Positions 1 through 8,494 of a stretch of DNA of 64,000 bases are shown in pieces. The notes beneath the pieces are model-generated. The model was not told where the DNA came from and did not search any database. It saw nothing but the letters and a program-made list of their open reading frames with translations. How positions within the stretch are numbered: the first letter of the stretch is position 1; each line of letters starts with the position of its first letter. The DNA comes from an uncultured Allobosea sp. (GTDB lineage Bacteria; Pseudomonadota; Alphaproteobacteria; Rhizobiales; Beijerinckiaceae), in assembly GCF_945957345.1 (NCBI RefSeq), contig NZ_CAMFKW010000015.1, positions 1 to 64,000 of the forward strand, read 5' to 3'. A program made the translations under genes and the position numbers.

Positions 1-290
1 AAGCGGCTTGCGCGGCCCGGTCGGCGGATGTGGTTTCGGCGATGTCGGCGAAACGGATGCGGTCTTAAAGCGGAAGACCGTGGCGAAAGTCAAGTTTCGC
101 GATGGTTTTCCTTGGCGCAGGCGCCCTTCGCACCACGACAGAAAGACATCTTCGGTCCATGACGGAGCTTCCGGCCAGGTTCGCCCGAGCCGTTCGATTC
201 AAGCTCTACACGAATTTGTGAGCCTTGGTCGCAGAACGGCCCTGATCTGGCGGCATCGCTGCGCGCCCGATTCGCGAGACATGCCGGCCC
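1..290. other. Left-edge stretch without a confident gene
   Basis: I see no convincing complete gene here. On the plus strand an open frame enters from the left edge and stops with TAA at 66-68, its last residues reading VVSAMSAKRMRS; it could be the C-terminus of a gene lying outside the window, but the piece is too short to judge. The rest, up to the lipoprotein start at 291, is probably leader and promoter DNA. No clear promoter or terminator was recognised. Confidence 0.3.
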
Positions 291-845
291 ATGAAACTGA
301 AAACCGCCTCGACCCTGCTGGCTCTCGCCCTTCTGCTCGCCGCCTGCGCCGGCGATCCAAGGCGCGAAGGCCCGCTCGATCCGCGCATGGTCGAGAAGGT
401 CGCGGCCGTCACGCTCGACCCCGCCCAGGCCGGGCGCATCCTCAACGCCTATCGCGCCAGCCAGGGCCTTGGCCCGGTCCGGCCCGATCCGCGCCTGATG
501 GCGATGGCACAGCGCCAGGCCGACGCGATGGTCAAGGCCAATGCGCTCTCGCATGATGCCGGCGGCGACTTCACCGCCCGCATCCACGCCGCCGGCATCG
601 ACAGCGCCCGTGCCGCGGAAAATCTCGGCGGCGGCTATTTCTCGACCGAGGAGGCTTTCGACGGCTGGCGCAAGTCGCCGGGCCACGACACCAACCTGCG
701 CATGAAGGAAGCCACCCGCTACGGCATCGCGCTCTCCAAGGATCCGCGCACCACGTATCGCGTCTGGTGGGCGCTGGTGATTGCGGCCGACCCCGAGCCG
801 CGCGTGCCCCTGGGTTACGGTGACAGGCCGCCGCAGCCTCGCTAA
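291..845 (+). CDS. CAP-domain (SCP/PR1-like) lipoprotein
   Basis: 184 aa. The N-terminus is a lipoprotein signal peptide: KLK, a hydrophobic run, then the lipobox LAAC with Cys19 as the likely lipidated residue, so the protein should be membrane anchored and face the periplasm. Residues ~45-165 form a CAP domain of the bacterial YkwD type: an Asn-Ala-Tyr-Arg opening helix, the histidine of LSHDAGG, the glutamate of AAENLGGG and the segment WRKSPGHDTNL. These are the usual cavity residues of the family. The biochemical role of bacterial CAP proteins is mostly unknown. It is the first of a short plus-strand series with the small secreted protein that follows 34 bp later. Confidence 0.85.
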   Translation: MKLKTASTLLALALLLAACAGDPRREGPLDPRMVEKVAAVTLDPAQAGRILNAYRASQGLGPVRPDPRLMAMAQRQADAMVKANALSHDAGGDFTARIHAAGIDSARAAENLGGGYFSTEEAFDGWRKSPGHDTNLRMKEATRYGIALSKDPRTTYRVWWALVIAADPEPRVPLGYGDRPPQPR

Positions 846-879
846 CCAGCGACATCCGTCACTCCCAGCGAGCGTTCAG

Positions 880-1305
880 ATGTCCATTCGTTCCTTTATT
901 CCTTTCATCATTGTCGCATCCGCCTCTTTCGCCGGCCTGAACGGCGCCCAGGCCCAGCCCTGCGCCACCAATTTCACCTCCTCCGGCGTCCCGATGGTCT
1001 CGCAGATCACCTACAAGACCTGGGAGCTGACCAGGAAATCGCCTGCCGCCGTGCTGCCGATCATCACCCGGGCGATCCAGGCCGATGGCGACTTCATGGA
1101 CATCCGCGCCGACAAGGCGAGCGGCACGATCACGGCCGTGCAGGAAGTCACGGGTTCCGGCCGTCCGCAGCTGCTGAAGGTGACGACCCGCAAGCAGCCC
1201 ACCGGCACGCGAATCGACATCGCCTTCACCGTCCAGCCCGGCCAGATGGCTCCCGAAGCCGCCGTTCGGAAGGCGCTCTGCGACTTCCTCAGCGGCGCGC
1301 TCTGA
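880..1305 (+). CDS. Small secreted protein of unknown function
   Basis: 141 aa from the ATG at 880, chosen because it opens a clear signal peptide (MSIRSF, hydrophobic core, cleavage after AQA near residue 26); the frame is open further upstream but that part overlaps the lipoprotein gene and looks non-coding. The mature part is about 115 aa with one cysteine right after the cleavage site and one near the C-terminus (ALCDFL), which could form a disulfide. I do not recognise a family. Predicted location: periplasm. Confidence 0.65.
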   Translation: MSIRSFIPFIIVASASFAGLNGAQAQPCATNFTSSGVPMVSQITYKTWELTRKSPAAVLPIITRAIQADGDFMDIRADKASGTITAVQEVTGSGRPQLLKVTTRKQPTGTRIDIAFTVQPGQMAPEAAVRKALCDFLSGAL

Positions 1306-1389
1306 ACTGGCCTCGAAGGGGGCAATTCGCCCCTTTACAAACACCCGCTTCTGGTGATGGCTCTCGTCTTTAACGGAGCCATCACGACC

Positions 1390-2016
1390 ATGACCTTCGA
1401 AGCCTGGATCGCCTTCACCGCCGCCACTGCGGTCCTTCTTGTGATCCCCGGACCGACCATCCTCCTCGTCATCTCCTATGCACTCGGCCAGGGCTGGCGC
1501 ACCGCGCTCCCGATCGCCGTCGGCGTCGCGCTCGGCGATTTCACGGCCATGACGCTGTCGATGCTCGGCGTCGGCGCGCTGCTCGCCACCTCCGCCTTGA
1601 TCTTCACGACGCTGAAATGGATCGGCGCGGCCTATCTGGTCTGGCTCGGCATCAAGCTCTTTCGCGCCGGCGGCACGCTCGACGCCAAGCCGCGCGAGGA
1701 TGCCGCTCCCGCCTGGAAGATGCTCGGCCATGCCTGGCTGGTGACGGCGCTGAACCCGAAGAGCATCACCTTCTTCGTCGCCTTCCTGCCCCAGTTCCTG
1801 GACACCAAGGGCGATTTCTGGACGCAGATGCTGATCTTCGAGGCGACCTTCATCACGCTCGCCTTCGCCAACGCCATGGGCTACGCGCTGATCGCCTCGC
1901 GGGCGCGGGCCGTGATCGGCAATCCCCGTGCGATCGGGCTCTTCAACAAGGCCGGCGGCACGCTGCTGATCGGCGCCGGTGTCGCGACCGTCGCTATCCG
2001 CTCTGGCAGCAACTGA
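1390..2016 (+). CDS. LysE/RhtB family amino-acid exporter
   Basis: 208 aa from ATG 1390 (MTFEAWIAF). An integral membrane protein with about six hydrophobic segments and the LysE/RhtB hallmarks: VIPGPTILLVI in the first helix and the GAAYLVWLGIKLFR block, followed by a loop and NPKSITFFVAFLPQF. Family members export amino acids or related metabolites such as homoserine, threonine or lysine; the substrate cannot be read from sequence. A second LysE protein lies at 31701-32318. The frame extends upstream to 1354, but ATG 1390 aligns with the family N-terminus. Confidence 0.88.
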   Translation: MTFEAWIAFTAATAVLLVIPGPTILLVISYALGQGWRTALPIAVGVALGDFTAMTLSMLGVGALLATSALIFTTLKWIGAAYLVWLGIKLFRAGGTLDAKPREDAAPAWKMLGHAWLVTALNPKSITFFVAFLPQFLDTKGDFWTQMLIFEATFITLAFANAMGYALIASRARAVIGNPRAIGLFNKAGGTLLIGAGVATVAIRSGSN

Positions 2017-2024
2017 CTCCGGCC

Positions 2025-2633
2025 ATGTCGAGCAAGGACGACCAGACGCTCGGCTTCTATGCCGAGGAAGCGAGCGCCTATGCCGGTCGCGACAGGCAGG
2101 CCGAGCACAGCCGCATCGATCCCTTCGTGGCGGGCCTCAAGCCCGGCGCGCGGATTCTCGAACTCGGCTGCGGCGGCGGGCAGGACAGCGAGGAGATGCT
2201 GCGGCGCGGCTTCGACGTCGTGCCGACGGACGGCTCACCGGAACTGGCGCGGCAAGCCGAGCTGCGCCTCGGCCGCCCGGTCGGCGTCCTGCTCTTCGAG
2301 GACCTGGAAGACGTATCGACCTATGACGGTGTCTGGGCGCATGCCTGCCTGCTGCACGCGCCGCGCCCGGCGCTGCCCGGCATCATCGACCGGATACACC
2401 GCGCCTTGCGCCCGGGTGGCATTCTCTATGCCAGCTTCAAGGCTGGCGAAGCAGAAGGGCGCGACGGTCTCGGCCGCTATTTCAACTATCTCTCGGCTGC
2501 CGAATTGCGCAGCGCCTTCGGTGAGGAACGACGCTGGCAGTCCCTGACGATCGATGAGGATACCGGCTCCGGCTACGACCGCCAGCCGACGCGCTGGCTT
2601 CACGCCCTGGCAATCAGATCGTCCGAGCCTTGA
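2025..2633 (+). CDS. Class I SAM-dependent methyltransferase
   Basis: 202 aa from ATG 2025, starting 8 bp after the LysE stop, so probably co-transcribed. The Rossmann-type SAM-binding motif I is ILELGCGGGQD (~residues 45-55), followed by the acidic motif II in VVPTDGSPELA and a motif near LRPGGILYASFK. This pattern is typical of the Methyltransf_11/25 group, acting on small molecules; the substrate is unknown. No signal peptide, so cytoplasmic. The long upstream open extension overlaps the LysE gene in another frame and is not coding. Confidence 0.82.
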   Translation: MSSKDDQTLGFYAEEASAYAGRDRQAEHSRIDPFVAGLKPGARILELGCGGGQDSEEMLRRGFDVVPTDGSPELARQAELRLGRPVGVLLFEDLEDVSTYDGVWAHACLLHAPRPALPGIIDRIHRALRPGGILYASFKAGEAEGRDGLGRYFNYLSAAELRSAFGEERRWQSLTIDEDTGSGYDRQPTRWLHALAIRSSEP

Positions 2634-2666
2634 CGCTGGGTCGTAGCGGCCTACCTCTTCTGGACG

Positions 2667-3725
2667 ATGACCCGCCGCAAACTCCTCTCCTTCGTCGGCC
2701 TCGGTGCATTGCTGGCCTCGACCGGCGCCGCCTGGGCAGCGATCACCCGCTCGCGCAATCCCTATTACCAGGGGCCCGTCAGCGACCATTTCAACGGCCT
2801 CGTCTTCAGCGACGGGCGCACGGTGAACAAGGGCCTCGCCGACGTGCTGCGCTGGCAGACCGGCAAGCGTGAGCGCGAGGCCTTTCCTCTCGCCTATCAG
2901 GCTCCGCCACAGGACAAGCCCCCGGCCCGCATCGAGGGAGCCCGGATCGTCCATCTCGGCCACGCCTCCTTCCTGTATCAGGTCGCCGGCCTCAACCTGC
3001 TGATCGACCCGGTCTATTCCCTGCGCGCCAGCCCCTTCTCCTTCATCGGCCCGAAGCGCGTGAACGCACCCGGCGTCGTCTTCGCCGATTTGCCGAAGAT
3101 CGACGCGGTTCTGGTCACGCATAACCACTACGACCATCTCGACATCGAAACGCTGGCTCTGCTGCACGAGCGCGACCGGCCGCGCATGATCATGCCGCTC
3201 GGCAACGACGCGATCGTCCGGGCCCGCATCCCCGATGCTCGCGCCGAAGCGCATGACTGGAACGACCGGCTCGCGCTCTCGGACAAGGTCGCGGTGACGC
3301 TGGTGCCGAGCTATCACTGGTCGGCGCGCGGCGCCTTCGACCGGCGCATGGCGCTCTGGTGCTCCTACATCCTGGAAACGCCGGCCACGAAGATCTTCCA
3401 TATCGGCGATACCGGCTACCATGACGGCTCGCTCTATCGGAATCTCGGCGGCAAGCACGGGCCGTTCGATCTCGCCGTGCTGCCGATCGGCGCCTATGAG
3501 CCGCGCTGGTTCATGTCGGACAACCACATGAACCCGGACGAGGCGGTGAAGGTCATGCTGGCGCTCGGGGCAAAGCAGGCGATCGGCCATCACTGGGGCA
3601 CGTTCCAGCTCACCGATGAAGGCGTCGAGCGCCCGCCCGAAGCGCTGAAGGCCGCGCTGGCTGAAGCCGGCTTGCCGGAAGAGCGCTTCAGGCCGATGCG
3701 GCCGGGTCTGAGCTGGAGCGCGTAA
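2667..3725 (+). CDS. Metallo-beta-lactamase-fold hydrolase (NAPE-PLD-like)
   Basis: 352 aa. Starts with MTRRKLLSFVGLGALLAST, which resembles a Tat-type or membrane-anchored signal. The metal-binding motif THNHYDHLD near residues 151-159 is the HxHxDH signature of the MBL superfamily. Later ligands are probably the histidine of SYHWSARG, the aspartate of HIGDTGYHDG and the histidine of GHHWGTF. The overall layout matches the NAPE-PLD/UlaG-like branch, found in many bacteria as putative phospholipid or lactone hydrolases. Substrate unknown. It stands alone, followed by a palindromic repeat at 3751. Confidence 0.82.
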   Translation: MTRRKLLSFVGLGALLASTGAAWAAITRSRNPYYQGPVSDHFNGLVFSDGRTVNKGLADVLRWQTGKREREAFPLAYQAPPQDKPPARIEGARIVHLGHASFLYQVAGLNLLIDPVYSLRASPFSFIGPKRVNAPGVVFADLPKIDAVLVTHNHYDHLDIETLALLHERDRPRMIMPLGNDAIVRARIPDARAEAHDWNDRLALSDKVAVTLVPSYHWSARGAFDRRMALWCSYILETPATKIFHIGDTGYHDGSLYRNLGGKHGPFDLAVLPIGAYEPRWFMSDNHMNPDEAVKVMLALGAKQAIGHHWGTFQLTDEGVERPPEALKAALAEAGLPEERFRPMRPGLSWSA

Positions 3726-3750
3726 GAAGGCCTTTCACCCGCACAAACGC

Positions 3751-3844
3751 TCGTCCTGGTCGGGCTTGTCCCGGCCATCCACGTCTTCACTGGCCGAACG
3801 CCGTGTTCAAGGCGTGGATGCTCGCCACAAGGGCGAGCATGACG
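3751..3844. repeat. Palindromic intergenic repeat, family 1, copy 1
   Basis: About 94 bp between the MBL hydrolase and the convergent GyrI-like gene. It starts GTCCTGGTCGGGCTTGTCCC and ends GGGCGAGCATGAC. A close relative lies at 13153-13245: both share GGCTTGTCCC, GTGTTCAA, GTGGATGCT and CCACAAGGGCG in the same order. It contains internal hairpins (GATGCTCGCC with GGCGAGCAT). Such elements are usually dispersed many times in Hyphomicrobiales genomes. Confidence 0.8.
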
Positions 3845-3854
3845 GTGGAACCAG

Positions 3855-4739
3855 CTACTTCGGCTGGACGTAGACGTTGATCTCGAGATTCGGATCGCCG
3901 GGATCCTTGAGATCGCTGACATATTCTTCGAGGAAGGCGTCCTTCACCGTGATGCTCTTGGCCTCGAGATAGGCCGTGATCGTCTCGTAGGTGGAATCGA
4001 TGTCGTCATAGGGCGCGACATGCAGGAAGCGCAGCGCCCTGCCCGTCGGCGAAGCGCTCAGCCTGACTCCCGGTCCAAAGGCCGGGGCCTGCCCTCCGGC
4101 TGGCGCCGCCACCGGCAGCATCGCATCGAAGCGGAAACCGTCATCCGTCGTCTCGACGAACAGCGAGAGGGGCCGCCCCGCGACCGTCAAGCCCGCCTTC
4201 TGTGCTTCCGCTCGCAGGACGTTGAAGGTTTCGGAGAGTTTCTGAAAGCCCTGATCCCAAGTCGCCTGCCCGGACAGCAGCAGCACCGGCTTCGCAACCA
4301 GAACGACCTCGTCGATATCGCTGGCATCGCCGCGCTTCCCGGCGAGCGTCGCGTTGGGGTCGGGCACGCCGGTCTGCTGCTGGGCGGGAGGCGGCGCAGG
4401 CTGCCCCGAAGGCGGCAGGGTCGGTGGCGGCTGCATCGGTTGCGGCTCGGCCGGTCCCGGCAAGGTCGGCGCGGGTTGCACCGGCTGCGGCACGACCGGG
4501 TTCGGCAGCGACGGAGCCGGCTGGACCGGCTGCGGCCCCGGCTGGGCATCGGGCACGGGCGCAGGCGGCGTCTGTGCCGGAGCAGACGGCATCTGGACGG
4601 GGCTGGTACCCGGCGGCGGCGCGAGAGGCGTGGTCTCCACCGCGGGTGGCGGCGCAACCCGCGTCTGTGCGACGGCCATTCCGCTCGACACACTCGCCAA
4701 GCCGGCAAGCGTCAGAACACAAATCCGGGAATACCGCAT
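3855..4739 (-). CDS. Secreted proline-rich protein with a C-terminal GyrI-like domain
   Basis: 294 aa from the ATG at 4739, chosen because it starts a good signal peptide (MRYSRICVLTLAG, cleavage after AVAQ); longer in-frame starts up to 4835 exist. After the signal comes a ~110-residue proline/glutamine-rich segment with short repeats of the type QPVQPAPTLP, probably disordered and suited to spanning the periplasm or peptidoglycan. The C-terminal ~140 residues resemble the GyrI-like/AraC effector-binding fold, including the typical end EEYVSDLKDPGDPNLEINVYV. GyrI-like domains normally bind small hydrophobic ligands in cytoplasmic regulators; an exported one is unusual. Function unknown. Confidence 0.7.
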   Translation of the reverse strand: MRYSRICVLTLAGLASVSSGMAVAQTRVAPPPAVETTPLAPPPGTSPVQMPSAPAQTPPAPVPDAQPGPQPVQPAPSLPNPVVPQPVQPAPTLPGPAEPQPMQPPPTLPPSGQPAPPPAQQQTGVPDPNATLAGKRGDASDIDEVVLVAKPVLLLSGQATWDQGFQKLSETFNVLRAEAQKAGLTVAGRPLSLFVETTDDGFRFDAMLPVAAPAGGQAPAFGPGVRLSASPTGRALRFLHVAPYDDIDSTYETITAYLEAKSITVKDAFLEEYVSDLKDPGDPNLEINVYVQPK

Positions 4740-4879
4740 CGTGACGGCCCTGAGTTTCACGCGATTCGCGCCCTTGCAGCGCAACATAGAATGTCCACCT
4801 TCTCTCAGGAACGGGGATGAGGGTGGCTTTTTCACGTCGCCTCCGTCATAGACCCACTATTCACGGGACGTGTGACCAA

Positions 4880-5764
4880 ATGAACGCTCTGGCCAATCGC
4901 CGGTTCCTGAAGATGAACGGGCTCGGCAACCAGATCACGGTGCTCGATCTGCGCGGCAGCAAGCATGTCGTCAGCGAAAGCGAGGCCCGCGCCATCGCCT
5001 CCGAGCCGCGCGCTCGTTTCGACCAGCTCATGGTCCTTCACGATGCCGCGACGCCCGGCACCGACGCCTTCGTGCGCATCTACAACACAGACGGCTCCGA
5101 AGCCGGTGCCTGCGGTAACGGCACGCGCTGCGTCGCCTGGGCGATGATCGCCGATCCGCAGATGGGCGATGCCGCCAAGAGCCGGCTTGCCCTCCAGACC
5201 AAGGCAGGCCTGCTGCCGGCGGTCCGCGAGGGCGAGACGCTTTTCACCGTCGACATGGGCGCACCCCGCCTCGCCTGGGACCAGATCCCGCTGGCCGAGC
5301 CCTTCGAGGACACCAGCCGTTTCGAGTTGCAGATCGGCCCGATCGACAACCCGATCCTGCACACGCCTTGCGCCGTCAACATGGGCAATCCGCACGCGGT
5401 CTTCTTCGTCGCGGACCCCTATGCCTACAATCTCGAACAGATCGGCCCGCTGCTCGAAAACCATCCGATCTTCCCGGATCGCGCCAATATCGAGCTCGCC
5501 GCGGTGAAGGCACCCGACCATATCGTGCTGCGCGTCTGGGAGCGCGGCGCCGGCATCACCCAGGCCTGCGGCTCGGGCGCCTGTGCGGCGCTGGTCGCGG
5601 GCGTGCGCCGCGAGCTCACCGCCCGCAAGGCGACCGTCAGCCTGCCCGGCGGGGACCTCGCTATCGAATGGCGCGAGCGCGACGGCCATGTCCTGATGAC
5701 CGGTCCGGTCGAGTTCGAATGGGAAGGCACGCTCGATCCGGCGTTGTTTTCGAGCGCCGCGTAA
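4880..5764 (+). CDS. dapF: Diaminopimelate epimerase
   Basis: 294 aa from ATG 4880 ([17 protein letters not shown]). Cofactor-independent epimerase that converts LL- to meso-diaminopimelate for lysine and peptidoglycan synthesis. The two catalytic cysteines are visible: Cys78 in GACGNGTRC and Cys230 in ACGSGACA, the thiol pair of the family. The N-terminal motif KMNGLGN and the second-half motif VNMGNPH are also present. Length is normal. It is followed by mtaB, an arrangement common in alphaproteobacteria, but here separated by a palindromic repeat. Confidence 0.96.
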   Translation: MNALANRRFLKMNGLGNQITVLDLRGSKHVVSESEARAIASEPRARFDQLMVLHDAATPGTDAFVRIYNTDGSEAGACGNGTRCVAWAMIADPQMGDAAKSRLALQTKAGLLPAVREGETLFTVDMGAPRLAWDQIPLAEPFEDTSRFELQIGPIDNPILHTPCAVNMGNPHAVFFVADPYAYNLEQIGPLLENHPIFPDRANIELAAVKAPDHIVLRVWERGAGITQACGSGACAALVAGVRRELTARKATVSLPGGDLAIEWRERDGHVLMTGPVEFEWEGTLDPALFSSAA

Positions 5765-5770
5765 TGGCCT

Positions 5771-5895
5771 CGGAGCATTTTCAAGCGAAGTGGTGCCGGT
5801 TCGCGTGAAGAACCAACGGTCCGCGTCAGCGAATATACGACCAAACAAGAACCCAGAGCATGTCCACGTTTCGGAGAAACGTGGACATGCTCTGG
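5771..5895. repeat. Palindromic repeat between dapF and mtaB, running into the mtaB frame
   Basis: Starts just after dapF with GGAGCATTTTCAAGCGAAGT and ...CGGTTCGCGTGAAGAA, sequence that resembles a dispersed Hyphomicrobiales repeat I recognise by eye. It ends in a perfect 19-bp stem, 5853-5871 pairing with 5877-5895, around the 5-nt loop CGGAG. The stem includes GAGCATGTCCACGTTT and its exact complement. It covers every in-frame start codon available to mtaB. Confidence 0.75.
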
Positions 5896-7157
5896 AGGTC
5901 GTCACCTTCGGCTGCCGCCTCAACATCGTCGAAAGCGAGGCGCTGCGGCTTCAGGCCGAAGCCGCCGGCCTGAAGGGTGCCGCGATCGTCAATTCCTGCG
6001 CCGTCACCGCCGAGGCGACCAGGCAGGCACGACAGGCCGTGCGCCGCCTCAAGCGCGAGCAGCCTAACCGGCCCGTAATCGTCACCGGCTGCGCCGCACA
6101 GATCGAGCCCGCGCGCTTCGCCGCCATGCCCGAGGTCGACCGCATCCTCGGCAATGATGAGAAGCTGCGGCCCGGGAGCTGGGCGGCGCTCGCCCGCTCC
6201 AACAGCCTCGGGCATCCCGACACAGCTGCCGCCGACAAGCTCGATGTCGGCGACATCATGACCCAGACCGCAATGCGCGCGCCGGTCACCGGCCGCTTTA
6301 CCAGCCATACGCGCGGCTTCGTCCAGGTCCAGAACGGCTGCGACCATCGCTGCACCTTCTGCGTCATCCCCTTCGGACGCGGCAATTCGCGCTCGCTAGC
6401 CATCGCCGACGTTGTCGCGCAATGCCGCACCCTGCAGGAAGCAGGCGCGCGCGAGATCGTGCTGACCGGCGTCGACCTCACCAGCTATGGCCGCGACCTG
6501 GCCGGAGAGGCGACCTTGGGCGCGCTTACCGGAGCGATCCTGCGCGCCCTGCCCGAATTGCCGCGCCTGCGCCTCTCGTCGATCGACGCCGTCGAGGTCG
6601 ACGATACCTTGCGCGACCTGCTCGCGACCGAGCCGCGCCTCATGCCGCATCTGCATCTCTCGTTGCAGGCCGGCGACGACCTCATCCTCAAACGCATGAA
6701 GCGCCGCCACGGCCGCGATGACGCCATCCGCTTCTGCGCAGAGATCCGAACCTTGCGCCCCGACATCGTCTTCGGCGCCGATCTCATCGCCGGTTTCCCG
6801 ACCGAGGACGAGGGGATGTTCACCCGCTCGCTCGAGCTCGTCGCGGAATGTGGGCTGAGCTTCGTCCATGTCTTCCCCTATTCGGCCCGCCCCGGCACAC
6901 CGGCCGCGCGGATGCCGCAGCTCTCGGGAGAGATTGTCTCGGAGCGGGCCGCAAGGCTGCGCGCTGCAGCAGGCGCCGCGCAGCAGCGGCATCTGGCCGC
7001 GCGTATCGGCCGCCCGCTCAGCGTCCTGACCGAACGCGGCAACACCGGCCGCGCCGAGGATTTCACGCTGGTCCGCTTCGCGAGAGACATCGCGCCGGGC
7101 GAGATCGTGCCGGTCACCGGTCACGCCGCCGACGGCAAGGCGCTTCTCGCGGCCTGA
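5790..7157 (+). CDS. mtaB: tRNA (ms2t6A37) methylthiotransferase MtaB
   Basis: Up to 455 aa. Radical-SAM enzyme that adds a methylthio group to t6A at position 37 of tRNA. The N-terminal UPF0004 domain has its cluster cysteines in TFGCRLN (Cys42), NSCAV and TGCAAQ. The radical SAM motif CxxxCxxC is Cys184, Cys188 and Cys191 in CDHRCTFC. A C-terminal TRAM-like segment follows. The conserved region begins only at residue ~36 (EVVTFGC). The first ~34 residues, including the possible GTG starts at 5790, 5793 and 5805, are encoded by the palindromic repeat, so the real start is uncertain; CTG at 5892 would be the nearest non-repeat choice. Confidence 0.9.
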   Translation: MVPVRVKNQRSASANIRPNKNPEHVHVSEKRGHALEVVTFGCRLNIVESEALRLQAEAAGLKGAAIVNSCAVTAEATRQARQAVRRLKREQPNRPVIVTGCAAQIEPARFAAMPEVDRILGNDEKLRPGSWAALARSNSLGHPDTAAADKLDVGDIMTQTAMRAPVTGRFTSHTRGFVQVQNGCDHRCTFCVIPFGRGNSRSLAIADVVAQCRTLQEAGAREIVLTGVDLTSYGRDLAGEATLGALTGAILRALPELPRLRLSSIDAVEVDDTLRDLLATEPRLMPHLHLSLQAGDDLILKRMKRRHGRDDAIRFCAEIRTLRPDIVFGADLIAGFPTEDEGMFTRSLELVAECGLSFVHVFPYSARPGTPAARMPQLSGEIVSERAARLRAAAGAAQQRHLAARIGRPLSVLTERGNTGRAEDFTLVRFARDIAPGEIVPVTGHAADGKALLAA

Positions 7158-7180
7158 ATTCGTTTTTCGGAGAGGAATAG

Positions 7181-7220
7181 CCGCCTCGGTCGCCGATGGG
7201 AGGAGGAGTGACCGAGGCGG
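7181..7220. terminator. Inverted repeat between convergent mtaB and the sulfite oxidase-like gene
   Basis: An 11-bp perfect stem, CCGCCTCGGTC at 7181-7191 and GACCGAGGCGG at 7210-7220, with an 18-nt loop. It lies between two convergent genes and could stop transcription from both sides, but no T-run follows, so an intrinsic terminator role is only suggested. Confidence 0.4.
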
Positions 7221-7286
7221 CAGAGCCATGCCCGGAATGGCAGACCCAGTCGTTAGACGCGGCAGCCCGCCAAAAGGTTCAAAACC

Positions 7287-8396
7287 TCACGCAACGACCG
7301 AGCCGCGCACCCGCTGGACCTGATTGTTGCAGTAGCCACGCGGGTTCCAGAGCGGCTCTAGCGGCTGGATATTACCTTCGGCATCGCGTGCCCGCGCCAT
7401 GACGACGAACGGGCCGGCTTGCTCGGTGGCAATCTCCGCCTCGAAGCGTCGCCAGGCAAAGCGCCCCTCGCCGGCCTGCAAGTCGACCTCGCTCCAGCTT
7501 TCGCCGCCATCGCTGGAGATCGCGACCGATTCCAGCGGAACGGCGCCACTCCAGGCGAAACCCGCGACCTTCAATCGCTCGCCCTGCTTCGCCACGAAGC
7601 CGTCGAGCGGCGCCGTAAGCAGCGATTTAACGGGCATGTCGGTGATGACGGCGAAATTCGCGGGGTCGAGCGGCTCGCCCGGGCGAACTGGGCGGATCGG
7701 CATTCGATAATCCGTCCCGCGCATCTTCTCGCCGTCATGCTCGACATCGCGGAGCGTGATCCGGTCCAGCCATTTCTGCCAGGCCGAGCCGGGATAGCCC
7801 GGCGCGACGATGCGCAGCGGCCCACCATGCAGGCGCGGCAGGGGTTCGCCGTTCATGGCGAAGGCGATCAGAGTTTCCGGAGCCACCGCCTTGGCCATCG
7901 GCAGGCCGCGCGAGAGCGCGGCTTTCTCGGGCTTGCCGATCTGGCGGTCCGGCGCGTGATGCGCGGTATAGACCGCGCCCGGCCTGGGGCCGGCATGTTC
8001 GAGCACGTCGGCCAGCCTGACCCCGGTCCAGCGCGCGCAACCAACGGCGCCGAGCCGCCATTGCAGCCCGTCCGTCGCTGGAGAGAACTGTGAGCGGCCA
8101 TTGCCGGCGCATTCCAGCACCGCGGTGACCGTGACGGTTTCGAAGCGCTGGCGCAGGCCCTCCACGCTCCAGACAGCCGGGCGCTCGACCTCACCGTCGA
8201 TCGTCAGCGTCCAATCGCTGTCCTCGTCGATCTCCGGCAGATGGCCGTTATTGCGGATGAAGAAGGAATCGACCGGGGTGATCGGCTCGTCGAGCAGTGC
8301 GAGCGCCGGCTCGGCATTCAGCGCCTCCTCCTCATAGACATGGAGGCCCGGCTTCAGGCGGCGCAGCAAGGGCAGTTCGACGAGGCGATGGGGCAA
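7287..8396 (-). CDS. Sulfite oxidase-like molybdopterin enzyme
   Basis: 369 aa. Molybdopterin-binding sulfite oxidase family: the Mo-ligand cysteine is Cys96 in LECAGNGR. The oxidoreductase domain (~residues 35-235) contains FFIRNNGHLP and the PGYPGSAWQKWLDRI block, and the C-terminal part (~245-369) is the Mo-co dimerisation domain (GFAWSGAVPLESVAISSDGG). No cytochrome b5 domain is fused and no Tat or Sec signal is visible, although many bacterial relatives are exported. The only start I find after an in-frame stop is TTG at 8396, with GGAG about 12 nt upstream. Electron acceptor and true substrate are unknown. Confidence 0.85.
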   Translation of the reverse strand: MPHRLVELPLLRRLKPGLHVYEEEALNAEPALALLDEPITPVDSFFIRNNGHLPEIDEDSDWTLTIDGEVERPAVWSVEGLRQRFETVTVTAVLECAGNGRSQFSPATDGLQWRLGAVGCARWTGVRLADVLEHAGPRPGAVYTAHHAPDRQIGKPEKAALSRGLPMAKAVAPETLIAFAMNGEPLPRLHGGPLRIVAPGYPGSAWQKWLDRITLRDVEHDGEKMRGTDYRMPIRPVRPGEPLDPANFAVITDMPVKSLLTAPLDGFVAKQGERLKVAGFAWSGAVPLESVAISSDGGESWSEVDLQAGEGRFAWRRFEAEIATEQAGPFVVMARARDAEGNIQPLEPLWNPRGYCNNQVQRVRGSVVA

Positions 8397-8494
8397 GCGG
8401 CGATGATCTCCGGCAGCGCAGGGCGGTCACCCGCCCCGCGAAAGCCGACAAGAGATGACATGCCGGTCGCCCACCTGTCGACCGTCGCCCTGCG

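Noticed and set aside
2235-3593. 452-aa open frame on the minus strand
   Set aside because: Antisense to the methyltransferase and the MBL hydrolase; composition is shadow-like.
4370-4640. Tandem DNA repeat or CRISPR-like array
   Set aside because: The repetition is the degenerate codon pattern of a proline-rich protein segment, with no constant spacer or repeat length.
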